Part shown: positions 1 through 13,200 of the stretch, piece by piece
Position numbering within the stretch: the first letter of the stretch is position 1
Layout of the letters: every line of letters begins with the position of its first letter
Notes under the pieces: model-generated
Seen by the model: only the letters and a program-made list of their open reading frames with translations
Told to the model about the DNA's origin: nothing
The model's database searches: none
Assembly: GCA_963669155.1 (NCBI GenBank)
Contig: OZ022586.1
Span: 18,628,285-18,692,284, forward strand
DNA from: Arbacia lixula
Lineage: Eukaryota > Echinodermata > Echinoidea > Arbacioida > Arbaciidae
Reading direction: 5' to 3'
Length of the DNA: 64,000 nucleotides
Position numbers and translations under genes: made by a program

Positions 1-2233
1 TTACTTAAATATTTTACTGGCATGCAAATGCTAGAAATACCATTTATTTTTAAGCATGAAAAACAAAATTGATAACATTTAATATCAGATAGTCTAGTTA
101 ATTGTGGTGAAAGAAGGGCTTGTTTCACGTTTCATTGTACTAAGTTAGTCATGCCACATCACGTACATGTCGTTTTATTCGACTAATTGTTCCAGCATTC
201 TTCAATTCACGACTGGGACCAAAATTAATGATCATCCGGCCAAGTGTCCATGCATGCTTACTGCTTTGGTAATTTTCAGTCAGATTTCATTCTCTATAAC
301 ATTTGAATTGCCCTCAATATGTTGCAACATAATTATAATTCACCAAAGTTTCAAAGATATCATCACCTTAAATCGATTGCCTAAGAGCACTTTAATTTAG
401 TAGCTTTAAATTGTGATTTATCTTTGACACAGCATTAACTATGGAAAGTGAGTTACATGTATTACGTGTACTAAATTACAAACCTGTGTTCCTCCAGGGC
501 ATGGAATATTCCATGATCCCCACTGCTGTAGACATTCCAGATAGTACATGTGTGTTGTACCAGCATGCTGTACATGTATTTATCTTTGTAGTGGCTACCC
601 TCCCTCCATGTACAAATCTGAAGAAATTAAAAAGGGAATAAAATCACATCAGTATTCTGGACAGCATAATTTAACATATCAGCAATGAGCTATTTAAATG
701 AACACATCACATATGTGATGGCTTTCCATTTTGAAGAAAGATGGTCAGGGTAAATCTTAGTTCTTGCCTATCATCTGTAACGAGGTAAATCGTAGATTCC
801 GCCACCATCAGTTAGCAGCCGTTGTTCACAGCGTACTCCTTACTCCTAGCCCTATGAGGAAATCCACGCTGTATAGCGTGGGGGTATATATGCTACGTCG
901 AGCGTTTTAAAATCACATCATTTCGGCTTGCAAAGCCGTTTGGGAAAATGGCTGCATAATAGAAATCACAAAAATCTTCTGCCTTACCAAGTTAGTATAA
1001 TCCTTAAGCCAGCTGGCATTTTTGTGTCAAAATCAGCAATTTAGACAGGTAAGGTATATTTTTGCATAATTTTGCTGGCTTCAAAAAATTTGCTTCTGTT
1101 ATCGATATGCAGGCGCTCGTACATTTTGAATGAGGCTTGATATTGATACCAACAAGGCTTAGTATCGATGATGACACGTACTGTTTTGAAACCAGCAAAA
1201 GTTAGATTCTGTGAAAATTACATACCCGTCTATAACTGTGGCACAGAAAGCAACCTTTCAGTTACCTGTTACGCTGGCTAAAAGATACTTGGTAAGACTT
1301 AAGAGTATTTTTGTGATTTTTACCGAGCCATTTTCCAAATGTTTACCAAACCAAAATGTGTGCAATAGATTCGAGTTTCGAGTTACGTACAGAATTGCCA
1401 AAATCAACAACTAATCAAATCACTGCTAAGCTCGACTCTCTTGCTCCAAAGCCAGCTCATGTTTGAGCGGGCTGGTCGCAGTTAAACCTAGCTTACTCCA
1501 TGCATATACATGTAGGCACCTATGACCAACAATCATGCTCACCAACAGAATAAACGTAGAATAGATCTACATGTAATTGATTGGCACAAACAAGACTTGA
1601 CAAGACTGTGGTCAGTACCCCGTCCCCTTACTGCGACCAGCCCGCTCACGCTGCGACCAGCCCGCTGTGCGGGAGCAGTCCCGGGGCTACCCGTCCCCAA
1701 AACTTGAGTCAAGATAATGATTTTTATCCTACACAGTAGGATCTAGAGTAACTAACTTGACTAGAATAGCACTTTAGAATATCACGGAAGAGAGGAATAA
1801 TTAAAACAGTCGACAGGATAACTCTTGTACACGTACAATACTAACACCATTGTTAGTACATGGGGACAGCTATATGGGCTAGCTGCATGTAGCTTGCAGA
1901 GCTGTTTGTCAGCTAGTGTGTGACTCTACTCTAGTGACAATAATTATGTAAGAAACATGTACTATATTCAACTTCACAATAATCCTACTGTAGTAAATAC
2001 CATAAGGCCTTACCTGATGTTGATTGGCAGGAGATGACAGAGATGATGATGGTATATTTTGCCCCTCTAACCGCCAGACACATTCTGATCCTGTTTTCAA
2101 AATTTGTAACCTGCATAGGCCAGCCGGCCAGCTAGGGCTCCTATTGGTTGCCAAAAATAGCCCAATCCTAGGCCCAGCTGCATTGCACTCTGCATGCAAG
2201 GTGTATGTATGAAAAACCCATATCCTACATGCA
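1..2233. other. Non-coding DNA, no gene recognised
   Basis: Only short open frames without recognisable domains were seen on either strand. GAGCGGGCTGGTCGCAG at 1465-1481 recurs inverted at 1631-1647 and again, nearly, at 1651-1666. This could be a worn inverted-repeat element. No match to the missing 3' exons of gene 1 was seen. Confidence 0.5.
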
Positions 2234-2234
2234 T

Positions 2235-2239
2235 ACACA

Positions 2240-2272
<33 letters not shown>
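2235..2272. repeat. (CA)n microsatellite
   Basis: An almost pure CA dinucleotide run. It explains the Cys-Val repeats of the minus-strand open frames here. Confidence 0.95.
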
Positions 2273-2275
<3 letters not shown>

Positions 2276-2483
2276 CAACAAGTCTTTTGTGCAGACCTGG
2301 ATGGGTTTCATGACATAACCATGCAGTGAAAATCATTCTTTACATTATAACACATGCCAGGTAGCATAGTATTTCCCAAAGGGTCTATATGATTTTGTTT
2401 AATCTCAATTGTGTGCACCTCACAGCCTATAGTACTGAGGCTAAATTGCTGCCAACTTGAGGATCACACAGTCTATTAAAAAT

Positions 2484-2626
2484 TATGTCTGGTAACAGAG
2501 ACTATGCCCCAATCCCATCCTTGCCACAGAACTAGGAAGCCTATGTTTTAGTTCGTTGATCCTCGCTCCTCATTCAGAGGAACTATGATGTCATAGTCTA
2601 GGGCATAGTCTGTGTTACCAGACATA
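2484..2626. mobile_element. MITE-like element with 26-bp terminal inverted repeats
   Basis: TATGTCTGGTAACAGAGACT at 2484 is matched, inverted, by the sequence ending at 2626 (CTGTGTTACCAGACATA). The element is 143 bp with no coding capacity. Its ends suggest a TA target, but the superfamily is unassigned. Confidence 0.7.
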
Positions 2627-3010
2627 GTTGTTAGTTGACTGGGTAGCGCTGTCACCTCACACCCTCGTACCTAAGCTACAATGTACCTGTAGCAACATTT
2701 ATGTGTACCACGAAATATAACATTTACATGACACATTCTAAAATTCTCTTATGCGTATTTGTCTTGCCTATTAACATATAATAATCATCCTTTTCTTAAT
2801 TTGAGCTTATAAATCAAATGTTGGTTATTCTTTTTAATTCTATATTCGCATACTATGATTATATTGGTACTGACTTTTGACTATGGTGAAAAATATATAT
2901 TGCTTTTGTTTTGTTAAATAAGATTGAAATCTTCTGAACTTAATCTTAAACTTAAACTTAAGCAGTAACTTATATGAAGCAGGAAAAAAAGTTTTAATAA
3001 CATATACAAA

Positions 3011-3264
3011 AAATAGCCTGGCAATGTGAGAGGAAGTAGGAAAAATAGTATAAAAATAAATAAAAACTTTTGAAGTTTCTGAAAAAGTTAAAAAATAGCC
3101 TGGCAATGTCAGACGAAGTAGGAAAAATAGTATAAAAATACATAGAAACTTTTGAAGTTTCTTAAAAATAGTTAAAAAAATAGCCTGGCAATGTCAGACG
3201 AAGTAGAAAAAATAGTATAATAATACATAGAAACTTTTGAAGTTTCTGTAAAATAGTTTAAAAA
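3011..3264. repeat. Tandem repeat, about 83-bp unit, three copies
   Basis: Units starting TAGCCTGGCAATGT occur at 3014, 3096 and 3181, with a partial fourth (TAGCC) at 3265, so the period is 82-85 bp. Each contains AAACTTTTGAAGTTTC, an imperfect palindrome. AT-rich sequence with further TAG(C/T) motifs continues to about 3440. Confidence 0.85.
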
Positions 3265-3448
3265 TAGCCTCACACGAAAGGAAAGTTTGAAAAATAGAAA
3301 AAAAATAGCCCACTATTTGAAAATAGTATAAAAATAGTCTATTTTTATCCTATTTTTTTTGAAGAAATAGTTTTAAAATAGTCAACTTTTGGCAAAAATA
3401 GTAAAAAAATAGGCGATAAATATATTTTCTCACTCAAAAAAACTACTA

Positions 3449-4856
3449 GGGCATCCACCATGGAGCTACCATTGAAATCTCTTCCACCACAAGTATACCA
3501 TTCAACAGAAATATCATAGAAATGTATTCTACCATATAGCATACCATAGAAATATCATACACCATACAGCCATCATAGAGCTACCATAGATCTACCATTC
3601 ACTTGAGAGCCACCATTGAATCACTAACCACCATTCAGATACCATAAAGGCATCATCCACCATGGAGCTACCATTGAAATCTCTTCCACCACAGGTATAC
3701 CATTCAACAGAAATATCATAGAAATGTATTCTACCATATAGCATACCATAGAAATATCATACACCATACAGCCATCATAGAGCTACCATAGATCTACCAT
3801 TCACTTGAGAACCACCATTGAATCACTAACCACCATTCAGATACCATAAAGGCATCATCCACCATGGAGCTACCATTGAAATCTCTTCCACCACAGGTAT
3901 ACCATTCAACAGAAATATCATAGAAATGTATTCTACCATATAGCATACCATAGAAATATCATACACCATACAGCCATCATAGAGCTACCATAGATCTACC
4001 ATTCACTTGAGAGCCACCATTGAATCACTAACCACCATTCAGATACCATAAAGGCATCATCCACCATGGAGCTACCATTGAAATCTCTTCCACCACAGGT
4101 ATACCATTCAACAGAAATATCATAGAAATGTATTCTACCATATAGCATACCATAGAAATATCCATACAGCCATCATAGAGCTACCATACATCTACCATTC
4201 ACTTGAGAGCCACCATTGAATCACTAACCACCATTCAGATACCATAAAGGCATCATCCCCCATGGAGCTACCATTGAAATCTCTTCCACCACAGGTACAC
4301 CATTCAACAGAAATATCATAGAAATGTATTCTACCATATAGCATACCATAGAAATATCATACACCATACAGCCATCATAGAGCTACCATAGATCTACCAT
4401 TCACTTGAGAGCCACCATTGAATCACTAACCACCATTCAGATACCATAAAGGCATCATCCACCATGGAGCTACCATTGAAATCTCTTCCACCACAGGTAT
4501 ACCATTCAACAGAAATATCATAGAAATGTATTCTACCATATAGCATTCCATAGAAATATCATACACCATACAGCCATCATAGAGCTACCATAGATCTACC
4601 ATTCACTTGAGAGCCACCATTGAATCACTAACCACCATTCAGATGCCATAAAGGCATCATCCACCATGGAGCTACCATTGAAATCTCTTCCACCACAGGT
4701 ACACCATTCAACAGAAATATCATAGAAATGTATTCTACCATATAGCATACCATAGAAATATCATACACCATACAGCCATCATAGAGCTACCATAGATCTA
4801 CCATTCACTTTAGAGCCACCATAGAGTCACTCACTACCATTAAGATACCATACAGG
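3449..4856. repeat. Satellite/minisatellite array, 202-bp unit, seven copies
   Basis: Units begin at GGCATC(ATC)CACCATGGAG at 3449, 3649, 3851, 4053, 4249, 4451 and 4653. They are nearly identical, with a 6-bp deletion in one unit. Each unit is itself built of degenerate 8-14-bp pieces carrying TACCAT or CACCAT. Open frames on the minus strand are by-products of the repeat. Confidence 0.95.
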
Positions 4857-5115
4857 CATCATCCACCATAAACCTACCACTGAAATATCCTTCACCATAT
4901 GGATACCATTCAACAGAAATACCATAGAAAAACAGTCTACCATATAATATATCATAGAAATACCATACACCATAGGACGGCATCAATGATATACCATTGA
5001 CCATAGAACTCCACCATTCAGCTATTGTGTGGTATACCATAGAAATATATTCTACCATATAATATATCATAGAAATACCATTCACCATAGAGCCGTACCA
5101 TAGGAATACCATAGA
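4857..5115. repeat. Diverged continuation of the ACCAT satellite
   Basis: The same CCATAGA/ACCATA pieces continue without the regular 202-bp order up to the edge of the segmental duplication, ending in a short T-run at 5116. Confidence 0.85.
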
Positions 5116-5273
5116 TTTTTTTTGTAAGGGTGTTACGCGTGCGTTACTGTCTCAGTGTCGCGTCATTAGCAACTGTTGGTAGGCAACCATGTAAATACCG
5201 CACCGCCAATACATACCTACAGTATTACGTGAGACAGCTAGCTGCGTGCACACACGTACGCGCACGCACTAGT

Positions 5274-6135
5274 AAGCAAATAATCAACGTCGGTGAAGGT
5301 AATGGGACGAAATATCACTTCCGAGGCGATCTGGATGTAGCTATCTTTCCGAAGCTTTTAGCTGAGGAAAGATAGCGTATACATTCAGATCGCCGAGGAA
5401 GTGATAGCTCGTCTCATTGCCTGAAACCAAAAGTTGATTATTTGCTTTATATTCCACATCTGATACCAACAATCTATAAAATAAATGACAATTTAACGCA
5501 CAAAAGCATTCGTGTCGGTGCTTCTACATATTCACGCGACGCTCCGAAACCCGGAAGCAAATTGACTTTGTGCACGTTGCTATATAGACTCTACAAATTC
5601 CAACGAACACTATGACATGGTGATGCTAATTTGTAAGATTTTGACGGAAACGCAAGAAGTAATCGAAAATACTCTTAATAATTCTAATAAATTACAGGCA
5701 AGTGAAATTCTAGGTCAATTTTGGTACGAGGTGGTAGAGAATTGCACACTTGCTTTGGTGAAATACTGTGTGGGGGAAATGGAAGGCTTGCACTGCTTTG
5801 TACGTACGCGCGCGGCGCAGCGCGCTATAACCAACAATTTTAATTTCCGCGCGCGCACCGCGGTGTCGTCTGCGCCGATAGTCCGAGCTACGCACTTTTA
5901 TTTCGCGCGTACTCAAAATATTGATCACGCGTTAGGACTGTGAGGAGTGAAGAGATCAGCGAAACCAAAAAGTACTATCACCTAGAGTGTAACGAACTTT
6001 CCTTCTCAAAAAAAGTACTATCACCTACAGTGTAACGAACTTTTCTGCTCAGGTGATCAGATGGGAAAAACTACGCTTCATCACGTGATCAACTCTTGAC
6101 CAATCATATAGCGACATTCTTAGGTTGTGGAATAT
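5274..6135. mobile_element. Insertion in copy 1 with terminal hairpin
   Basis: This block is absent from the matching place in copy 2 (near 47455-47462). Its left part (5274-5448) is a long hairpin with arms of about 80 bp, starting AAGCAAATAATCAAC. The rest contains a 34-bp direct repeat (5967 and 6011, core AGTACTATCACCTA). No gene was seen. Confidence 0.6.
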
Positions 6136-6286
6136 AATATGCGATATCAACAAAATGTGTGCGTTTGTACGTGCATAGAAATAATGAAACATAATGAACA
6201 TAATGAGTCTGCGCTACTTGTCGCTTAATTTTCAATAAAATTTCTTTTAATTTGTCATTGTCGATGATTGATATAAAACAACTAAC

Positions 6287-6412
6287 CAATGTGCTGTTAT
6301 GAACTGATAAAACTATTACCTCGGTCGGGTCGAAATAACCATTACCCTTAATGTGTAATGGTCATTTCGCCCCAGCTCGTTAATAGATTCACCAGGTCAT
6401 AGCAGCACATTG
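6287..6412. repeat. Inverted repeat (hairpin) element
   Basis: CAATGTGCTGTTATGAACT at 6287 pairs with the sequence ending CATAGCAGCACATTG at 6412, and the arms continue through a GGTCATTTCG-type stem to the centre. Only the left arm is present in copy 2. Confidence 0.7.
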
Positions 6413-6654
6413 ATTCGTTGTATATTATCATTTGGACAAAAGAAAATATCATGAGGGGTAAACTGCCTAGCAAACTATACAGTCTGTCCGTAGCCGAAGA
6501 AAAAAACAAAGAATGATTATTATACTGCAGGCATGTACGTCTTTATGTCCCGCAGTGACATTTCTGCACATGTCATGTACACAAGTTCCTTTAGAGCAGC
6601 AATTAATGTGGCACTCAAAGGTTGCATAAAGATTTGAGCAGAAATGCCCAACAA

Positions 6655-6769
6655 CCAGGGGACATATTCATGAAAGCTTACTAGCCAAGTTCGTTACTAC
6701 AATGCATGCATCTAGATGCACTTTAGTAACTTACAATGCTTAGTAAGGTTTCAAGAATATGGCCCCTGG
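6655..6769. mobile_element. Small MITE (115 bp), present in both copies
   Basis: CCAGGGGACATATTCATGAA at the left pairs with a right end reading ATATGGCCCCTGG. The copy 2 counterpart starts at 47802 and is interrupted in its right terminal repeat by another insertion. Confidence 0.75.
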
Positions 6770-6898
6770 ACGCCAGTATAACTTAACTCTTTATGCACCA
6801 TTATGTGTATTTTTTAACCAAAAATGCACGCAAAGCCCAAAGAGCTGCATTTTGCCTGGCACGGGAAGGATGAATTCACGAGCAGCTTTCATACTAAC

Positions 6899-7224
6899 CC
6901 TGATGAAATCTGGAACGTACTCGTCCATATACACGTACCAAACCGAGTCACCCACATTGTAGCTTATGGTGTATGACGTCACCCTTTGATCATAATCGTT
7001 TCGGCCTTGCGTGGTGATGCCCGTGATGACGTAATGTGACTCGAACGCTACATTCAGCCACTCGCCAGTGTGTGACGCCGATGGGATCCAGACGGATGGG
7101 CCGTTTAGACGCGCACTCCAAGACTCTAAGCCTGCCGTAAGGTAGCTCGAACTCGTCATGGCAGAGTTTGGAATGGCGCCACGTTCAATGCCGAGGGGCG
7201 CCCCCGTCGTGTTACAAAAGCCAA
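6899..7224 (-). CDS. Gene 1 exon 7: F5/8 type C domain 1, N-terminal two thirds
   Basis: This 326-bp exon (phase 1 to 0) follows acceptor ATACTTCAG and ends at donor GTTAGT. It encodes GFCNTTGAPLGIE, MTSSSYLTAGLESWSARLNG, GEWLNV and VITGITTQGR to the D-F-I-R end. About a dozen residues differ from gene 2. This is the last exon of gene 1 visible in the window. Confidence 0.9.
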
Positions 7225-10200
7225 CTGAAGTATTAGAGGACAGAAAACTATGATGTTATAATAAGGAATTGAGCGTTGATCATAAATTATTGATGACATG
7301 AGTTCCGTATAGATGGGGAATGAAGCAATGGGGAAAGCAAGGTTGCGTTCATGCGACCATTGCCGGAATCATGACTTGAATCACGATTCTAATCATGAGT
7401 CAAAACACATGAATCACGATAACGACAGAATAAGCGCTTAGACGACCTTCTCTCCAATGACGTTTCTACTCGGATTCTGGCCGATCAAGTGCGCATCGCA
7501 GTGCGCAGTCTGATCCAGGAAGTATAGGTCAACTTTTACGCGCGCGTTTTTTTTTTTTTTATTTCTACGTGGGCTGCTTGACTTGCACCGGAAGTAGGCC
7601 GACACAACGACGTTAATAATTCAAACACGGTTGTATTCAAGTGACCTTTTTCGAACGTGATTCTGCAGAAACGCGTTTCCAAAGCGCCCCCTATTCCGCG
7701 TTTCATGTTTGCGTTTTGAATCACGTTTATATTCAATTTCGTCTGGACGCAATAGTGATTCTGCAGAAAAGGTTTTGAATCATAATTCTATTCATGATTC
7801 AAGGGCAAAAAAGGTGTCGTAACAACGCAACCCAATACTGATTAAAAGGGGGGAATTGGGAATGAAGTTACAAATATTTCAAAGGATTTCTAGGACAAAT
7901 ATATAAAAGCTATAGCTAGTTACAAATGAAGCGCGGAAGCTAAAAAAAAACATAAAGAAAAGAAAAAATGCTAAGGGATGCTAAAGTATCAGAAAAAAAT
8001 GATAGATTGAATAGTTCAAACGATTTCAGGGGCTAATTAAAAAATGCTTTAGGCAACCATTAGTGACGAGCGAAACAACACAGATAAAAAGGGAGAAAGT
8101 GGAAGAGAGAACAGAGATATGAACTATCGGAACAAATGCTACATGAAAATAAAAATATTTCAAAGTATTTAATTTCAAGGACTAATAACTAAATTAAGTG
8201 GGTTCTAATGACGGGAGAAACATAAAATAAACAAAATAGTGAAGGCTTGACGAAAATCCGTGGAAGGATAAGAAAGTTGTGATCTTTTAAAGTTTTCTTT
8301 TTGTAACGCCATTTGGGATGTGCTCTTCCTTATGTTGTGTACATTTTCATGTCGAAAATGTGCATTTTCTCAAACAAATAATGTTTTTTACCTGTGCATT
8401 TGATACATCATTAGAAATACTTTTTACACACATGCCTGTATGAGAAAAAAATCATTCCATTGTCAAAAACAGAAAACGAGCAATTATGGAATTATTCTGT
8501 ATACAATATAATTCGAGAGCACCAAACACGTGACGTCACAAAATTTAAATTTCAAAAGATCCTATCTTTCGTACCCTTTGGCGGATTTTCATCAAACTTT
8601 CGCCAATAAAATTATGCTTGTTTCATGTTCCTGCTTTTATTTAAAGCAAGTTATTATCAGGGTGAACTATCGCTTTAAACATACTAGGGCAACAGACAAC
8701 TCCGATTATTTCATCTGTTTCATCCCCGTACTGATCCTGTCGTATGCACTCTGTGATATTAGATGCATTCGTCGGGCAACGAACACTCGCTGCGTCCAGT
8801 GCAGTAGTAGTCGGCGACTCGAAGTTGGCGCCTCCAACGGTAGCAAAAACTCCATCTGTTGAGACAAAATATAAACTCCGTACAAACCATTGGTGCACTC
8901 ACTCATCACGTAGATAAACAGAGAGTTCTCGTAAAACAGGATTCAGTCTGGCATTGCATGGATTAGAAATGAAGCTTATTTTCTGCTCACCAGGGCCATC
9001 CTGCATAGGCTTTCAAATATTGGAACCTATTTCAAGGACTATAGCTTAACAGCAATGGCAACTGCCATGGCAACATGTGCAATAATGAGAGTTCATTGGC
9101 TGTTACCTTTGGCAGTAACCTGATGGTAAGTTACAATAATTGAAAATCTGTATGCAACACGACCCTGGGACTGAAAGATAGACGATTTACTCTCTCCTGC
9201 CCCCCCCCCCTCCCCGCCCCCCCTTCCCCCTCTCCCTTTAGACAATCCTCATACGTCATCACCGAAAAACAGCATCACGACACCAAGAGGACGTAACTTT
9301 GTGTTGGAATGTTGTAGCTTACAATTATTGTATAATTGCCTAAATTAAAAGAAATCGGGAAAGACTTTTAAGCCTTTCTCTGACAGAGAAGGAGTTACAG
9401 GGAAAATACAGTACCTGAAAAGCCGAGTGACTGGCACACTAGCTCTGAGGCGTCGCTGGTCCACCCGTCTGCCTGGACCAGGTAAAGGGTAGAGCCTCCT
9501 GTCACTGTGAAGACAACCGTTCCTTCATTGTTGATGTTACCACCGACGAGTTGCACCGACCCAATGGAGAGGTCTAGTCAAATCCAAACCATCATGAATA
9601 ACAGCGTTATGAAGAATTCTTCATCTTATGTTAAAGTCGTCCCATGATGCACCGCGCAGCCACATTCGGGTTTTGTTTGCAGTTATGTTCGTTTTGAGGC
9701 GAACGTATTGTGGATTTGATTAATTTAATGTTGAAAGAAAAAATAATATTAAACGAAAAATCATTAATAGTTGACTTCACACATGAAAAAGCAACAGATA
9801 TAAATAAATTCCTTGTGCTCAATATGCAATCTATTTGATGTACATGATTAGCTATTTTCAAGGTAAACCACACAGCAGTTATTCTATATGGCATGTGTTT
9901 AAATATGAAATTCTTTTAAACGACATCTCGGATGTTGTCTCTCAGACCATGGATGTTAATACATGTTGGTAATTGAATGAATAAAGAACCTCTGACACGA
10001 GGAAAAAATATGTTTGCTTTTGGTATAGTGTACTATGGATGAGACCGGAAGTGGACATGACTGAAAAAAAAACTATTGTGAGGCAACTTTCCCCTATCAT
10101 GATGTGATATGCAGAATTACCATAATTAAGAATCGGCAATCATGCTACAACAATTCTAATGTCCTCTCGGGTCCCACTTATGTATGGTTTCAACGACTTC

Positions 10201-13200
10201 ATTTTCATGCTATTCCTTCACGTGATCCCGAAGGCCAACGAAAATGCATTGATTATTTGAAATATATCAGGAAGGTATTGGGGAAAAATGAGATTTAAAA
10301 CGCATGGTTCCATAAGCATTGCGAAAAAAATAATTGATTATTCAACTTTTAAGAAATGCTGCCTTCCTATTTGCAATGCTTTGATTTCTCACATTGCGTT
10401 ACTCATTTCCTTATTTACGTGCATGTATCAAACATTCAACAAATGTCCTCTGACTGTTGACGACTCCTATCAACTAGGTAACGGAATAAGCGATATTAGT
10501 AAGTATTATTAGACATATCATATATTTCCTCAATATATCTATACGGGGTCCCATGTTTACACGCTATGCTTCCTTTTGAACCACTCCGCTCCAAGAAACA
10601 AAATGTTTAACTTGTGCTTGTTACGTTTCTTTTGTTAACTACCTGAATTTATGTTTTTTTTGTTTTTGTTTTTGTTTTTGTTTTTGTTTTTGTTTTTGTT
10701 TTTGTTTTTGTTTTTGTTTTTTTTTTTTTTTTTTGGGGGGGGAGATAACATGGAATCTTGAACTTACGTATCTGACACCTGTCTCCCTCGTAATTGTCCT
10801 TACAGGTGCAACTGAACCCCTCTAGTGTCTCCTCACATGTGGAGTCGTGCAGACAGGGATCAGACAGACAAGCTGCTCACCCACGGGTAAGATGATATAT
10901 AAATCATATTAGATATTAAAGACTGGGTTTACCACTTGTAAAAATCGTGAAGCTTAGCAGGAATCAGGAGTATAAACTATCGATAACGTGTCTGAAATTT
11001 CACAGTCATAGCTTTCGGAACATATTCAATAAAAGTAAAGAGCTATCCTTGTTTACGTTTGAACCACAGGGAGCATAGTCTTCTTTCAATGATAACCGTA
11101 TCGTCCCTCTCAACACGCGATGCGGACAATCGCTCTTATTGAAGGCATGCACCGTGGGGCCAACCTTAGCGCACATTCTCCCCGGTCTCTCGGCTGTACA
11201 TTTCGGACGAATCATCCAAAACCTATTCAAAATCTAGCGATCGCAATGATTCCGCTTAAAGTCAGTTTCTAGTCTTATTATTTGAAGGGACGTTCTAATA
11301 CAGTTTTTTTTTTTGCATTTCCCCTATTTTTTTGTTCGTTTTGACCTGTATAAGGGACACCATGTCCTCGCAACAAACATCGTACTGTTCTGAAAAAATG
11401 ATTTCGTGACGTTTCATCACCAAATACTTTAAATACAATAATCCTAACAATCCTAATAATCCTAACAATCCTAATAAACATATATATGTATGTATTAAAT
11501 AATCAATTCGGAACACATCACTGTGTACTGTACATGATTGTTTATCCACTTGCAACTGCCACCATAGTATCGTTAATACGTCATGGAGCTTCAAGCAGAA
11601 AATATCATGTAGGCTGCCCTTCTCCCAAAAAGTGTGTCATCTTTGAATAAGTGATTTTATGATTTCAGCATGATTCGAGTAGTAACATTCTTGTCACTTT
11701 GTTCACAATGTTAAATGTTCTTTTCAACCCCTGGTATTACAAATAGTACATAGACATGGTTGAGTCTTTTTATGTTCAAACATGACAAAAAAGACAAGGA
11801 AGAGGCATAACAGGAAAACGTTCCTTTCCTAGTACTTTGTATTTCATAGTAATGGTAGTAATAGGCCCATTAATCATGAAACTAAATTATATTTTATTTC
11901 CTCAAAATGTATGTAGAAAAGTTTCGAATATATCCGCACAGTTATTGTGCTTTACAATTATCAGTTAACCTTTTTAGTGTTTACATAGAATTGCATGAGT
12001 ACTGTATTACCATTTTACCAGTTACCATGGCTATCATGTCCCTACAGATTAGTATTATGGATATTGGTTTTGCCGAAGAACACAACTGGCTGCTAACGGG
12101 TTCGAGGATTTACACCTTAGATACTTGTAATTAATTAAGTAGATGTGTTTTGAGCTTTGATTTAAAGTTGTTTACGGATGGTGCTTTCCTGACACCCATG
12201 GGTAAGCTATTCTAGAGTTTGGGGCTACACAATCAAATGCTCGTTCACCTAGCGTTACTTTTGTTTTGAAAGATGGAATCTGTAAAAGCACAGGCTCCGT
12301 TGAACTGCGCAAATTGCGACCATGATCACTGGTTTTGTTCCTCAAAAATTCTGTTCTGTAGCCAGGAGCTTGATCAAGTAGTGTTCACACACCATCGCTT
12401 CTTTTTACTGTTAGTATGTGTTTTCAGAGATCAACTCCTTATGCGCCATTGATACATTTTCGCACAGGTAATATAAAAAAACCCGCCTAGACCAGCATTT
12501 TGTCTGGCACACAAAGGATATCGCAATCTACGGTGAACCTAACATATCGTATTAAAATGACAAAAACGCGTTCGTTGCTGTCGGTATCGCTGGTATCATA
12601 CGTTGTTGTCGAGTTTATCACTCATCCACGCGCTAAGTTTTGATTATCATTGGCGTAAACGTTGCATTTAATCACATTTTCAGCATCATCCGATGGTTCC
12701 ATCCCAACTTGATATTAATATTTTATTTATTTTTATTATTACTACTTATTACTAATATAGCGCTTTTCCCATCAGGCCCAAAGCGCTTACAATGAACTAA
12801 ATAAATTACATAATCTAAAACTACGTACTACAAAAGAGATGGGTTTTTAATGCCTTTCTGAAAATTGATAGTGATGGAGACTGTCTAATTGTAAGTGGCA
12901 AATCATTCCAGTGTTTTGAAGCTGATACAGTGAAAGTTCTATCGCCGGCTAATGTACGAGTTTTTGGATATGTGAGACGAAGACCTTGCATATACAAATA
13001 ACATCCTAAGATTACACACTTTGGATATGTGAGACGAAGACCTTGCATAAACAAATAAAATCCTAAGATTACACACTTGTTTACCCAATGATTGTGATCA
13101 AAATGCCTTCACCCTAAAAAAAGTAATGTAGATGAGATGATTCTGGCATCACACACCACTAGGTGCGACTAGGGAGTTTTCGTTCAGCGTCGCGGACGTA

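Noticed and set aside
3449-4856. Regular repeats that could suggest a CRISPR array
   Set aside because: The whole 202-bp unit is repeated with no unique spacers, the unit is far too long, and the DNA is eukaryotic.
3345-5112. Minus-strand open frames across the satellite (MVFLWYGSMVNG-type peptide repeats)
   Set aside because: They follow from translating the ACCAT repeat unit; no start context, splice sites or domain.
11006-11230. Conserved Cys-containing frame (HAFNKSDCPHRVLRG) also at 55218-55409
   Set aside because: Conserved only because it lies in the duplication; indels between copies break the frame and no splice sites fit.
12540-12720. Sequence shared with 56400-56600 that could be an extra exon (NVYANDNQN)
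   Set aside because: Short, no convincing splice sites, and the adjoining exons already join in phase without it.
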